From positions 754,221 through 818,220 of the forward strand of contig CAJNOI010000009.1 in the NCBI GenBank assembly GCA_905250115.1: 64,000 bases of DNA, given 5' to 3'. The notes under the pieces are model-generated. The model worked only from the letters and a program-made list of their open reading frames with translations, was not told where the DNA came from and made no database searches. The position numbers were made by a program, and so were the translations under genes. This DNA is from Adineta steineri. Taxonomy: Eukaryota; Rotifera; Eurotatoria; Adinetida; Adinetidae. Shown piece after piece: positions 1 through 10,582 of this stretch. Numbering within the stretch: position 1 is the first letter of the stretch; every line of letters starts with the position of its first letter.

Positions 1-844
1 TAATGTTATCAGCATATTTGATAACTATAGCAATTATTAAACCTCCAATTGCTTGAAGAAAGATAACAATCCATACTATCGTTATATAACTTTGAAAAAA
101 GCCTTTATCCATAATGGCTTTATAATCAAAACAGAATACAATCAATAAACCAAAAATTGTTCCAAAAATAGCTAATTGAATATTTCTAACTCAAACAGAT
201 GTTGGTTCAGTTTTAAGTATTTTTTCAAAATAGACACCAGTAAAACCGGATATCACTGCAGATACGAATACTGCACAAAAACCCATCATTTGTTGCAACC
301 ATGTTGCTTGATTTTGTGCTGTTAAACGTTTATTTGATTCATCTGATGTTGACCATGTAACAAGTGCAACACCAATAGCAAGCATAAATAAAGAAAACCA
401 TTGACGTTTTTCTATTTTTTTGTTCAGAATAAATACACTAAATAGAGCTGTTGTTAAAATTTTCGATTGATAAGTTACTTGATATGTTGCTGTATTTAAA
501 TAAGATAATACTATAAATAAAATATTATTTTGAATAGCATATAATCCACTTAGTCGAGCTAATCTCATAGTATCATGAGGTTTATTATAAATTTCTTCAT
601 CAATTACTAGTATAACTCGATTAATTGAACGATCGTTTTCTAACCAGACAAGAAAAATACAGACAATTCCTTTAAGAAATTCTGCAGTCACAACAGCTGT
701 TGATGATAAATATATTTCAGAGTCCACTGTTCTTGAATAACGTAGTAGAAGAACAAGACTAGTAGTTTGACAAACAAGTGCCACCAAACTAATCCACCAA
801 CGATTGTCTTTTTTTGTCATCTTTGAATAAATAAATGAAAACAT
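1..844 (-). CDS. Nucleotide-sugar transporter (SLC35A2/A3-like), 3' end cut by window edge, internal stop codon
   Basis: Golgi/ER multi-pass carrier exchanging a UDP-sugar (UDP-Gal or UDP-GlcNAc type) for UMP. The intronless frame starts at ATG 844; a second Met at residue 9 may be the real start. Family signatures seen: QTTSLVLLLRYSR near residue 26, YLSSTAVV, ATYQVTYQSKILTTALFSV and GVYFEKILK. After 217 residues the frame meets TGA at 193-191, exactly where the family has Trp in the SVWVRNIQL motif. The same frame then continues with intact homology (VRNIQLAIFG, GGLIIA, KYADNI) to position 1. This may be a recent nonsense mutation, a null allele or a base-call error. I annotate it as one gene with a premature stop. 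The sugar specificity is not determined. Confidence 0.85.
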
Positions 845-1427
845 ATATTTACGTCTGCAAAGTTTTGATCGTCTAAGAAATTTAGATATTTTCGATCTTT
901 TTTCATATATAAAAAAAATAAAATAAATCCTATATCTTGCTTTCTATGATCATAAAAACTCTCATTTTCAAGAGTATTTACGACCTTCCTCCGTACGAAT
1001 AAAAAACTTTTTTGTTTTTCTCCATCACATAAAAAAAATGATATTCGAAATTTGATATAATAAGTAGAACTGTGCAATAGTAAAAAATGTTGTATTAGTA
1101 AATATATAGTGAAGTAGATAATCATTCTTTATTAGATAACACAGCTTTGATATTTGTTGGACAAAGGTTATATTTGGAATGTTTTGTTTTAAGTGTTAAA
1201 TTAATCAAGTTTTTGTGATAATAGTAGTACAATACCAAACAATTTTATTATTTATTTTTTCTACTTACCTCTTCTCCCGTGTAATTTTTTATTTTTAAAT
1301 CTCTTGATAATCGATGATGCACGATATCTATTTTGTCTCTCTAAATATTTTATTAACAAAACACAAAAGAAAGTAAAATGTGTAAAGACATAGTAGATGT
1401 CGTGCATTGCATACTATCGAAATAAAT
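845..1427. other. Intergenic region upstream of the transporter
   Basis: AT-rich sequence between the transporter start and the candidate spliced-leader RNA gene. It presumably holds the transporter promoter. A minus-strand open frame at 817-1125 has no recognisable domain and overlaps the transporter 5' end, so I do not call it. Nothing else is supported. Confidence 0.5.
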
Positions 1428-1545
1428 TGCTTATTACAAACTTACCAAGAGGTAAAAATCTTAATCTGATTAAATACACGTTGCGATGACGAAAAACGTG
1501 TGGATTAGTGGTAACACTAGTCTGCCAGAGCAACTATTTTTTTAT
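1428..1545 (+). ncRNA. Candidate spliced-leader (SL) RNA gene
   Basis: Positions 1428-1451 read TGCTTATTACAAACTTACCA followed by AGAG, then a splice donor GTAAAA at 1452. This is nearly the 23-nt bdelloid spliced leader as I remember it, with one extra A and T in place of the first G. Downstream are features expected of an SL RNA: a hairpin with 7-bp arms (ACACGTT 1476-1482 and AACGTGT 1495-1501), a second stem TAGTG/CACTA with a GTAA loop (1506-1519), and a U-rich Sm-like site, AACTATTTTTTT (1532-1543). The SL RNA donates its 5' exon to mRNAs by trans-splicing. The 3' end is estimated, and the base differences mean it could be a decayed copy. Confidence 0.7.
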
Positions 1546-2183
1546 AAAAATAGTAAAAGAAATTCATATAGTACATTATCATTTGACAAGTATTTCTGGG
1601 CGATTATTAAAACTAATATGTAACATGTACCTACTTTGCTAATCTTTCATCCTATAAATATATTCTATTTTTCTTTTAATCATTCGGATTATGTCCAATA
1701 AAATCAAATTATGACTACAATAATCAGTTTTTTGAAAATATTTCTCTTAGATTTCGTTTTAATTGATAATATTAGATGATGTGAGTATAAGAGAATATCA
1801 ACTTCAGTAATTGTTCCAATTTACCAGAGAATCAGTTTCTATTGAGTTTACCATCAATGAGTTGATATAGATGAAACAGTTTCTATACCTTAGAATTATT
1901 ACAATATATCATAAACTTTAAAACTATCACGGATATGAATCCATACATATAACCTTTGATTATAGAATTTTCTCATAGTTTCTTTTTATAAAAGAAATAA
2001 CTGGTTAGACTTGAACAAAGGCAATGAAATTGAATTTAAGTTATATTTTTGAAAATGATACAACGTCTATAGAGTAAATGTTTAACGAACCATCTTAAAG
2101 TATACACTTTGGAAAAGTGATCAATTTTTCTGATTATTCAGAAATAATAAGATGGCTTTGCCCAGATTATTTTTAAAGAGAAA
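1546..2183. other. Intergenic, nothing recognised
   Basis: AT-rich sequence with no open frame, repeat or RNA structure I can support. It ends where the dispersed repeat family begins (copy A, near 2184). Confidence 0.4.
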
Positions 2184-3055
2184 GAATTCTCGAATATGCG
2201 ATATCACAACTCCTTAAACTCTTTGAATTAAATCAGTTTTCAAAAAATGAAACATACACTGCGACTGATTATTTACTCTGCAAATAAAAAATCAACCATC
2301 TTCGATTAAGATTTCGTGATGAGTAGATCTTGTCTAGAGTCCCTTTCTTAACATACAACCAAAATCAAAATTATTTTTAATGATACACATAGGAAGCTTT
2401 CTGTCTTAAAAGGGTCAGCGAATCTATTAGATGAGCGCTACTTGTTTGCTAATTGTTCGGATGATTTTGTTTGATTTAATGATGATATTCCTTTATTTAT
2501 ATAAAAATCTCAATATGAAATAGTAGTTGAAATTTGATTTGGTATGTAACATTCCTCATCATTCTGATTAATTTCTTCTTTCATTTTTATAAATTATGTT
2601 AGAAATGAATAGAAATAAATAATATGTACTATATTTCGTAGAATAGTATTCGTTGTTTCTTTTCCAAGAACGTGTTTATATCCGTAGTCTTTCTTTTCCC
2701 TCCTCTTTCTCTCTAGATATCTCTTATTTTGCATCCTTTTTAATTAATTTCTACGTCCCACACCACGTTCAATAACTAAATTTTAATGTTTTTTTCAAAT
2801 AATATTGATGTCGTGGTCAAAATCCGTCATCTTAAACAATCTCATCAAATATATTTACATCGTAAGTTGAATTATCATAAACTTTATTTCATGGAATAAA
2901 TTTTTATTCATAGATGTTTGAATTAGAAGAATTAAAAGCAAATATTGTAGAAAATAGTCGTGCACCTGATAAAACTCATCAAGAACAAGCACAACATATT
3001 TTTGAACTTGAAATAGTTGAGCGAATTATTTTATGAAATATGTCCATAAGTGGAA
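2184..3055 (+). repeat. Dispersed repeat family, copy A1 with broken small gene
   Basis: About 870 bp closely matching 18413-19260 (copy B), including the upstream non-coding part. It carries exon 1 of an unrecognised small gene (ATG at 2808, 18 codons, to 2861) and exon 2 (2914-3045) coding a charged, probably helical stretch beginning MFELEELKAN. Exon 2 has a small frame-shifting insertion near 3025-3035, and its donor has changed from GTAAGT to ATAAGT. Exon 3 is missing: a telomere-like cassette starts right after exon 2. The copy is non-functional as a gene. The identity of the protein is unknown. Confidence 0.7.
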
Positions 3056-3057
3056 GA

Positions 3058-3142
3058 TGTGGGTGTGAGTGTAAGGGTAGGTATGGATGTGTATCTGAGA
3101 AAAGTAAACAAATGCCTTCACCCACACCCACCCACCCTCAAG
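3058..3142. repeat. Telomere-like cassette 1 (G-strand arm, spacer, C-strand arm)
   Basis: TGTGGG-type units (ATGTGGGTGTGAGTGTAAGG) are followed by a spacer and then C-rich units ending CACCCACCCACCCTCAAG. The arms can pair as a hairpin. The spacer is almost identical to that at 22288-22340, with one base different in the AAAGTAAACAAATGCC segment, so the two cassettes share an origin. Confidence 0.8.
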
Positions 3143-3235
3143 ATGGTAGCTATCTCGAATCTGTAAGACAATCGATTTTTATAGTAAGTTTAATTATTAT
3201 GAATCAAATTTAATTTAATAAATTTCTATTTGTAG

Positions 3236-3683
3236 AAGTCTGACTTAATGGAGCTAAAAGTTAGGGCGGAAAAAAATAGTCCTGCTGTTGATAAACCCGA
3301 ATCAGAAAGAGAAAAACACATACTAGAAATCGAAGTATTGGAAAGATTTATGAAATACTTGCGTAAGTTTAAAATCATTAAATATTTTTAATTTATTTTA
3401 TTTATCTATTGTAGGTAGTTATTACAACGAGCAAATGGATATATCAGTCAAAGCAGTTGAATCTGCTGGAGCAACTGCATCAAAAGTTATGGAATACTGC
3501 ATATATTTTATTTTCTTTCTCTTCTTTCTTTTCTATAGGCATCTTATGATCTTTATTTCGTTGTGTAGCCACGCTATGATAAATCACAAACCAAGAGTAA
3601 CTGGTTTCTCTTATGTTAGATCCGAAATGTACAACATTAACCTCGACTACTCTCAAAAATATGATCAAATATGCAGCCTATGA
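3236..3683 (+). pseudogene. Repeat-family small gene, copy A2 (exons 2 and 3 only)
   Basis: The first exon is missing. Exon 2 spans 3236-3362 (KSDLMELKVRAEKNS...), then there is a short gtaagtttaaaatc intron, then exon 3 from 3415. Exon 3 reads on from family sequence (SYYNEQMD) into a hydrophobic FIFFLFFLFY stretch that belongs to the adjoining repeat, ending at 3683. The family C-terminus (ETIDKV) is absent. It sits just downstream of telomere-like cassette 1, so A1 and A2 look like two partial copies joined at that cassette. Confidence 0.6.
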
Positions 3684-3976
3684 CTGAATTAGTTTTGCAT
3701 ATCTTCGATTGCCGATGGTACAGCGTTGGTCGCTAGTACATCTACGATCATGACCAATTTGGAAAGAAAGAGTTATCGTCAGCATTACACAAGGTGAAGC
3801 AGATGGGTGTACAAGCAAAATAACAAAAGAGCCTTTGGGTCCATGCTTATTCTTTCTTGTTCGATCTTTATTGTACCATCATGATTACAACACGTACGAT
3901 GATAGTGGTAAGCCTCAATTAATAATTCTTTCAGAATTCTTGATGATGATTTTTCAGAACAATTATTTCAGACGTA

Positions 3977-4047
3977 GTATTCCGTGAAATCTGCGGAATA
4001 CCACGGAATCGACCGTTTCCGTGCGAGATTATTCGACCTGGATTGTA
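3977..4047. repeat. Double-hairpin module, copy 1
   Basis: GTATTCCG...CGGAATAC (8-bp arms) is followed at once by CACGGAA...TTCCGTG (7-bp arms) and ends ATTCGACCTGG. The same module recurs at 4450-4520 and 21278-21345. The function is unknown. Confidence 0.7.
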
Positions 4048-4449
4048 CAAAAATCGTCTAACAATGGTCGTTAGTACCTGAACTTGGTGATTTAGGATCT
4101 GGCATCAGTAATTGTGTTTTGTTTTTGGGCGGAGGAGCTGTGAAAGAAGCTTATCGAATCAAGCAAGCATTTTCTCTCTTAGCAAAACATAATAAAAAAA
4201 GCGCCAAAGATATTTTTTTGATAATCCTGATGTTGATCATGTATTTCACGAGTTACTGAACAATGTAATTATATTTTCTTCAGTATGGAAAATGCTGGAA
4301 GACGATGAAGAGGATCGTGGTTTGTTTCTGGATATTTTGTATAATAAATATGTGAATTATTTTTATTTATTTTAGAAATTAATGCTGGTGATAAACTTGA
4401 TTATGGATATTTGGAATTTCAATACACATCCTAGGTCGATGTTGTCTGA

Positions 4450-4520
4450 TGCAGTATTCCATAAAATCTTCGAAATACCACGGAACCGGCCGTTTTCGTG
4501 CCAGATTGTTCGACCTGGGT
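4450..4520. repeat. Double-hairpin module, copy 2
   Basis: A diverged copy of the module at 3977-4047. The first stem is weakened (GTATTCCATAAAATCTTCGA), while the CCACGGAACCGG...TTTTCGTGCC and GTTCGACCTGG parts are kept. Confidence 0.65.
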
Positions 4521-5412
4521 AGAAAACAGATTGTGAAATTGAATCAACTTTCTCATGATTATACTACTGGATTTTGACTTTTATTTTCCATTGTTATTTT
4601 CATTTATCTTGTAAAAATAAAAACAAACAGGTTTTTGTTTTTCTTCAAATAAATTAAGATATATATTTATTCTACTGGATTAAATATTAAATATCGTCGA
4701 CAATGGTGATCCATCAAAATTTTCTGTGATTTTATAGCAGAATTCATATTGAAATTGAAAATAAATATCTACGAAAATATTATTATAGCCTTTTGTACTG
4801 ATTTGGAGATAATCAGTAAAATAATCATTTTTTATTTATTTATTATCTATTGTTTATCGTTGAATGTATACGATCAATACTTACGCATAGGGTGCACTTT
4901 TATACTTTGATAATATCATCAGGCATTTAATATGTGTGTCAATTCTCGTTAATCAAGCCTATACAAGCTGGTCTGAAATTATACGTCTTTTTTATATTTC
5001 GTTTTGTGAAAAAGCTTTTGAACTAGAAAACTTAACAATATAAGATGGAAATGATTTTGTTATTTTCTTTTTACTGTAATGGATGTTCACTTTTTTTAAT
5101 ATTTTGAAATAACAATATTTATTTATATGGATTCAACTTTTGATAAGAATAAATCTTTCCAGAATTTTTACTTTATTTCAAATAAAGTTTTAGATTGAAA
5201 TTATTAGTGAATATAACTTAGAAAAAATATTAATGCTTATCTTAAATTACTGTACTATTATGACAATTAACTCTCATACAGGTTTATTATAAGTAATAAA
5301 AATAGAGGAGAAAAAGACTAGAAACAAATATTATAATAATCAATTCAAAAGACAAAAAAAGCTTTTAAGCGTATAGAATATATTAAGTTTTTTATATAAC
5401 ATAGTATGTAAT

Positions 5413-5484
5413 TTGAGTGTGTGTGTGTGTGAAGAGAAGAGTTTCACTGTCACACTGACATGCACACCCACACCCACACCCTAG
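5413..5484. repeat. Telomere-like cassette 2
   Basis: TTGAGTGTGTGTGTGTG, then a spacer of about 30 nt, then CACACCCACACCCACACCCTAG. The G arm has drifted to (GT)n while the C arm keeps clear CCCACA units. Confidence 0.75.
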
Positions 5485-6332
5485 TCGTAAAAAAAGGTTT
5501 TATGCTCGTTATGGACGTTGTTAGTCTTTTTCTCATTGGTTGGACAGTGGAAGAAAATGGTTGTGGGCGGCCTATGAATGAGAAATTAAAAATCGAACCG
5601 ATATACGATTAAATATTTCTTACTCAGTTCTGCACATTAGTATATGATTGGTTTTATATTGTTACGTTCCGTTCGTTTTTATGACAACCAAGAGTAGGGA
5701 TCTTAAAATTCATTGAGTACAAAATACTTTATAAAAAGAAGAAAATACAATCTAGATTTTATCTTTGAAAAGTTTTGATTTAAACTCTTTGAACTACTTG
5801 ATTCAGTATGTACTTTTTTCTTCTATCAAATTGGACAAATTGACATCAGAGATATTGATTAAAATGGCCATGAGATGCTTTTACAATGTTCTTATCTTAT
5901 ATTATTTGTTTATTTTATAGTCAAAAAATAATGGAGGGTATGTACGTTAGTAAAGGCGTTTTCTTTTCTAAAAATCAACTTTAATAAATGAAACTTAACT
6001 CTTTCCAATACCTGAATATAGAGGCATGAGAAGGCAACAATTTTCTCCTATTTTGACAATATTTTCTATGGAAGATGTTTATTACTTTGAGTTATGAGAC
6101 GATGATATTTCACATAAAATAAAATCTGTTTATGTTTATAATTAAAACAAAACTCAAATAGTACGAAAAATCTCAAATTTAAAACTATAAAAAGATTCAC
6201 ACAGAAACATTTTTTTGACATTATTTCATTGTAGTTCAAATAAACTAAAAGATGTCTCCAATCATTCTCAATCCTGAAAAGATGAGTATAGAAAATTAAA
6301 ATTAAAATGTTTGTCTTGTTAAGAAGATATCT

Positions 6333-6357
6333 ACATCCACAACCTCACACCCTCAAG
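6333..6357. repeat. Solo C-strand telomere-like arm
   Basis: ACATCCACAACCTCACACCC then TCAAG: the same terminal motif as the right ends of full cassettes, with no G-strand partner within about 100 bp. Confidence 0.5.
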
Positions 6358-6786
6358 AAACAGACTAAAATTACATGAATCGATAGACAAATCAATGCTT
6401 TATCATGTCATATAGAAACAAAAAACCTATTGAAGTTTTATCGAAATACAATAAAATCCTTGTTTGTCTCACATCAGTATTTATTCACTGAACGATAAGA
6501 TAAGACATCAAACATCTTATCAATTTGAAAATTGTAGATACTTTAGGGTAGCTAATTAAACATGAATTTATATTGACCGCAAAAGAGAAAACATTTTTCA
6601 AACAATTATGTGTGAACAACGATATTTGTTTAGTGTGAAAAATTTATCGTATTAGAATTTTCACTTTCTCTCATACGAAACTAATTGACCTTTGACACTT
6701 TAAATATTTTTTTTCTATCCAATAATAAAGCAAAGAGGAAATGCAAACACAAACATATCTTTATTTTTTCTCTCTATTCTCTTGCC

Positions 6787-6794
6787 TATAAATA
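6787..6794 (+). promoter_or_regulatory. TATA box of the LRR gene
   Basis: TATAAATA lies 76 nt upstream of the ATG at 6863, a spacing that would put transcription start near 6815-6820. It is the clearest core promoter element in the window. Confidence 0.55.
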
Positions 6795-6862
6795 TAGCCT
6801 TTTTTTTGCTTATTTTTCATCAGAACAAATTCATTCATTCTTTACACATTACAAGCAACAAG

Positions 6863-8278
6863 ATGCATACCTTCATGGCAATCGTCTGTTTTGGTCTCCT
6901 CATATGGATGGCTTTTGGTGCGAAAACATCAACTTTGATCGATCAAGCAACTAAGTGTGAGTCAGCGTTTTTGTTTTGTTTTCACACAAATTTATAGAAT
7001 GATAACGTAAAAGAAATTCTATTAAGTTTGAGAATACCTACTGTGATATAAAAAGATCAGATCGAATAAATTTTACGATATAAGTAGTTCTAAAAGATTT
7101 CAACTATAGAATCTTAGTGCGCTAATATTTTCAAAATGGTTTACTTGACATTTAAAACACAAAAACCAATACGATTGTGTATCTCATTGAAGTTGTTATA
7201 CAATGAATTTAGATATCAATATGTCAGGCTTTCTCTTCTAGCGATTAGAAAAACGGAGGATATGATTGAGTCAATACTACAAAAGTGCTTTACTTTCTAT
7301 TGTGTATTGTGCATTTTCATGACTTTTCACTTGAAAATATGTGCAGAACAGACTTTGATTGTTCGATATAAGAAGTAATTTGAGACCGATAGAGTGATTA
7401 CTTTGTTGTCCTTTTATCGAGAACGAATTCATATGTAAAGAAACAATTTTTGAAAATATGTTATGTCTTTTGTATCTATTCTTATTCAGATTTAGAACGA
7501 AAGGACGACTATTTGTCTTCACCATTTTTCTCTACCCTGAACTCTATAATGATAAGATTAAACAGTACTGAAGAACTAGGAAAATGTTCGGACAACAGAT
7601 TGCAACGTTAGTGACGACCGATGTTCTGTGTCGTTTTAATAAACTTTACGTTTTGATCAAGTAATGGTAGTAGAGATAATTAAAAAATAATGTTTCTTAT
7701 TTTTTTTAGTGGAGCATGAAAATGCAGACAAGATCGAAGATGAAATGGATCATTTAATGGATGATATCGTAAGATTGAGAGAAATGAATTTAACAGACGC
7801 ACATACGGATTTTATTATTCGTACTATGCAATCTTGTGAAGCTGATGTACTTTACTTCGCCTTGGGTGATAACAAATTGACGTATGTTGGTGTCAAAAAA
7901 CTAGTTGAAGCAATCAAAAAGGGCAAGCAAGGTGTACGCGGACTTAATCTTAATGGAAATCCGGTTGGTGATGTCGGAGTACAATATATATTGAAATTAT
8001 TCGATAATAATATTTTCGAATACCTCTCTATAGAGGATATAGGCTTAACAGATAATGGTGTAAAAGAACTTGTTGATGGTATTCTTCAATCAAAACCGTC
8101 GTCGCCGGTGAAGATGTTATTTATTGGAAATAACAAGAGAATCACAGATCATAGTGTGAAGCAACTTCTTCGATTAGTTGGATTAAACCAACTTGTTAAG
8201 ATTGATATTGTTGGTTGTTCTCTTTCAGATGAAGCAAAGAAGCAACTTGAACAAGAATCACCAATATTTTTTGTATAG
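6863..8278 (+). CDS. Small secreted leucine-rich-repeat protein
   Basis: Two exons: 6863-6956 and 7710-8278, joined across a 753-bp intron (T|GTGAGT ... TTTTAG|TG), giving 220 residues. Exon 1 encodes a signal peptide (MHTFMAIVCFGLLIWMAFGA). Exon 2 holds ribonuclease-inhibitor-type LRRs, for example the GLNLNGNPVGDVGVQYIL pattern near residue 105 and GLTDNGVKELVDGIL near 145, ending SPIFFV. No catalytic or membrane domain is seen, so a secreted binding protein is the safest reading. A TATA box lies upstream at 6787 and an AATAAA signal at 8331-8336. The intron is much longer than its neighbours' and I see no other exon in it. The partner is unknown. Confidence 0.75.
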
Positions 8279-8330
8279 CTCTAGTATTGATGATGAAAAG
8301 TGTTGTTAGTTGTTTCTTTTTTTGGATTAG

Positions 8331-8336
8331 AATAAA
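8331..8336 (+). terminator. Polyadenylation signal of the LRR gene
   Basis: AATAAA 53 nt after the stop codon, overlapping a second AATAAA. Confidence 0.55.
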
Positions 8337-8976
8337 TAAAATATAGATGAAAACTGATTGGATGTGAATCAACTAGAAGGGTGTGTGAGTTATAAAAGGT
8401 CGTGATCTAATCATACGAGCTTTGAAGGAATTTCTCACAATATGAGTTGCTGAAGGATTTGCTTTCTATAAATCGAAGCTTATCAAAAAATGATACTGTC
8501 AGAAGAACATTTATTTAGTGTGATCACAAGAGTCACATATAATTCATTGACTTTGCATTATATGAAAATGAGGATCTTGTGTTTAAGGTAAACTAAGATC
8601 AGTATATTTTACTATTAAGCAAAAAGAAATTATTTTCAATGATCTGTTTATAGTATTAAAGCTCTTCATTGATGATTGGTGTTCATGTAGACCATATCAG
8701 TGAAGAAATAATAAGAAATGAATGGATATAGAAGAATATCGTTCAGTATCTGTTCTTGTTCGTACAAAATATGTTCAAACTCTGTAATTTATCGGATGAA
8801 AATACACTTAACTATTTTCAATAAAGTGAGATCTAAAGTCTTATTATTTTGTTTTATTATTTGCATTAAAATTAATTGTTCAGAATAACATGCATTAGAA
8901 AAATGTAATTCAGTTTATTTAATTTTTGATCATTATGAATCATCAAAGAAACTATTTATTCAACAATTTTAGAGAA

Positions 8977-9035
8977 GGTGTGCGGATGGGTCTAGACCTT
9001 ATTCGAATGCACACACACACACACACACACCTCCA
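8977..9035. repeat. Degenerate telomere-like cassette with (CA)n arm
   Basis: GGTGTGCGGATGGGTCTAGA, then a spacer, then a run of about eleven CA dinucleotides ending CACCTCC. The layout is that of the other cassettes, but the C arm has become a plain (CA)n microsatellite. Confidence 0.5.
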
Positions 9036-9183
9036 CTGAGATAAAAAACGATATGAAGATTATTTCAATGAATACATTTTTCTTGTTTGATAACGAAGAT
9101 ATATGATGTACGATCATGCACAATAAAAAACTTGCTAATCAATTTTTAAATGATAATGTATATGCAAATTATGGAATACCATC

Positions 9184-9223
9184 TTGGGTGTGGATGTGCT
9201 ACCTATTCCGCATTCACACCCTA
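9184..9223. repeat. Short telomere-like cassette
   Basis: TTGGGTGTGGATGTG, a spacer of about 12 nt, then CATTCACACCCTA. This is the shortest complete example; the arms pair imperfectly. Confidence 0.55.
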
Positions 9224-9854
9224 TTTTCTACTGATCAAATTTATTTTTTCTACTTATATAAAGCATATTTTGTTACTGCTACTTACACAAAATAAACTGA
9301 CCATTTCAAAAATATCTACTGCTATTTTCAATACTGACCAATCAACATATATACTGACCAGTTAATATATTCCCGAAGTTATATTTCATATTTTACTAAA
9401 ACTAGGATAATTTTAGCTTACGATTTATTACAGATTATAGAATTGGGAAAAAAATCCAGACATATTTTTCTTACATTTACTCTCTTTTCTATACGTCAAA
9501 AACAAAGATATACAGCAATGTTACCCCATCAACATAACAAAAAAAAAGAATAACAACATATCAGTATATTGACCGTATATGACCTTTTTTCGTCGGATTT
9601 GTTCGAATCATATAAACGAGAAACAACTACAACAACACTGGAATATCAGACGAAATAATTTTGAAATAATCTGTACGTATTTTCTTAGTTTAAATTTCAT
9701 ATCGTCATCTACGAAATAGTAGCCTCGTTCCTATTTGAAATCCGTACGAACCTAGGCTAAAAAACTAGTAATAATGTACAAAGTTATAATAAGTTTAACA
9801 AACGTGTGGAAGTATATAGTAGACTTTGTTACAAGAAGAACGAACAGGAAAGTA

Positions 9855-9940
9855 AAGGGTGTGGGTGTGAGTGTGGGTGGATGTTGGTGTGGATATGAGT
9901 ATATAGTACATAATATCAGCACTACACCCACACCCTCAAA
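9855..9940. repeat. Telomere-like cassette
   Basis: AAGGGTGTGGGTGTGAGTGT and further G-rich units, then a spacer, then CTACACCCACACCCTCAAA. The ends match the consensus TTGAGGGTGTGGG...CCCACACCCTCAA. Confidence 0.75.
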
Positions 9941-9988
9941 TTTTTATGTTTGAATCTTTCTATAGCTTAATCCGTTTATATCCATTAT

Positions 9989-10198
9989 ATGGCTCATTCT
10001 ATTTCAACTGTATGGGATTTAACTGAAGAATATCATACTGACAATTTAGGCTTGAAACAAAGAAGAAAATCAACTACTATTTTATCTTTCTATGCTCACT
10101 TATTCCGTCATAGTTACTATATCATTTATAACTCTATGGAAAAAAAAATATCATTAGAACAGTCCTACATAGAGATGCTTACGGATGACAGCGATTAA
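9989..10198 (+). CDS. Small hypothetical ORF between two telomere-like cassettes
   Basis: 69 codons from a true ATG to TAA. The product is hydrophilic, rich in Tyr, Ser and Thr, with an acidic C-terminus (EMLTDDSD). No signal peptide, membrane segment or known domain is visible. It lies between cassettes at 9855-9940 and 10294-10351, so it could be a captured gene fragment or chance. No flanking splice sites convincingly extend it. Confidence 0.25.
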   Translation: MAHSISTVWDLTEEYHTDNLGLKQRRKSTTILSFYAHLFRHSYYIIYNSMEKKISLEQSYIEMLTDDSD

Positions 10199-10293
10199 CT
10201 GTACGAAAGTGCACATGATACTTTAAAAATTGTGCATTCATGGTGAAATTTATCCATTGAATTTAATTGAAAAACAATATTTTCATTATAAAA

Positions 10294-10351
10294 TTGAGAG
10301 TGTGGGTGTAGAAGCCTATTTCACACACATACAGCCACAACTACACTCAAG
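10294..10351. repeat. Telomere-like cassette
   Basis: TTGAGAGTGTGGGTGTAG, then a spacer, then CACACACATACAGCCACAAC and TACACTCAAG. The outer TTGAG/CTCAA ends are conserved. Confidence 0.65.
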
Positions 10352-10582
10352 ACTCAATCTAAATGAATTTTAAAATTAATTATTTGCTCTGAAAAAAATT
10401 AGTCGACTGAAAATCTTTCTTTGATGAAATTTATAAAAAAATATGAAGAATGATATAATGAGAAGAATTTTATGCATATTCAATAAAATGAAACATATTC
10501 ATATTACATTTCATTATAAAGATGAAAAAACTTTGATTAAATAAAGGATGATGTCAGAGTATATTTCGCAAAAATTGCGATA

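Larger units (their letters stand above)
3519..4530. repeat. Dispersed repeat, second part (matches 20812-21420)
   Basis: Positions 3535-4050 align with 20840-21350 at high identity. In the later copy one frame is open (ITGDTALVAST...); here a 1-nt difference near 3760 shifts it. This copy contains an extra segment (4050-4450) with a short peptide-like reading, LFLGGGAVKEAYRIKQ, that is also frameshifted. It is bounded by two copies of a structured module of about 70 bp (3977-4047 and 4450-4520). No transposase or reverse transcriptase is visible. Confidence 0.6.
4531..6786. other. Long non-coding stretch with a telomere-like cassette
   Basis: AT-rich sequence without a credible gene. It holds a telomere-like cassette at 5413-5484 and a single C-strand arm (CACACCCTCAAG) near 6333-6357. 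The 3' part is upstream of the LRR gene. Confidence 0.5.
8337..9854. other. Non-coding stretch with two degenerate telomere-like cassettes
   Basis: AT-rich; open frames here are short and without domains. It contains cassettes at 8977-9035 and 9184-9223 (see those entries). Confidence 0.45.

Noticed and set aside
191..193. TGA as a recoded codon (selenocysteine or Trp)
   Set aside because: Other genes here use TGA as a normal stop (for example beta-TrCP, P450 and the second elongase), and no SECIS-like need exists for a transporter Trp.
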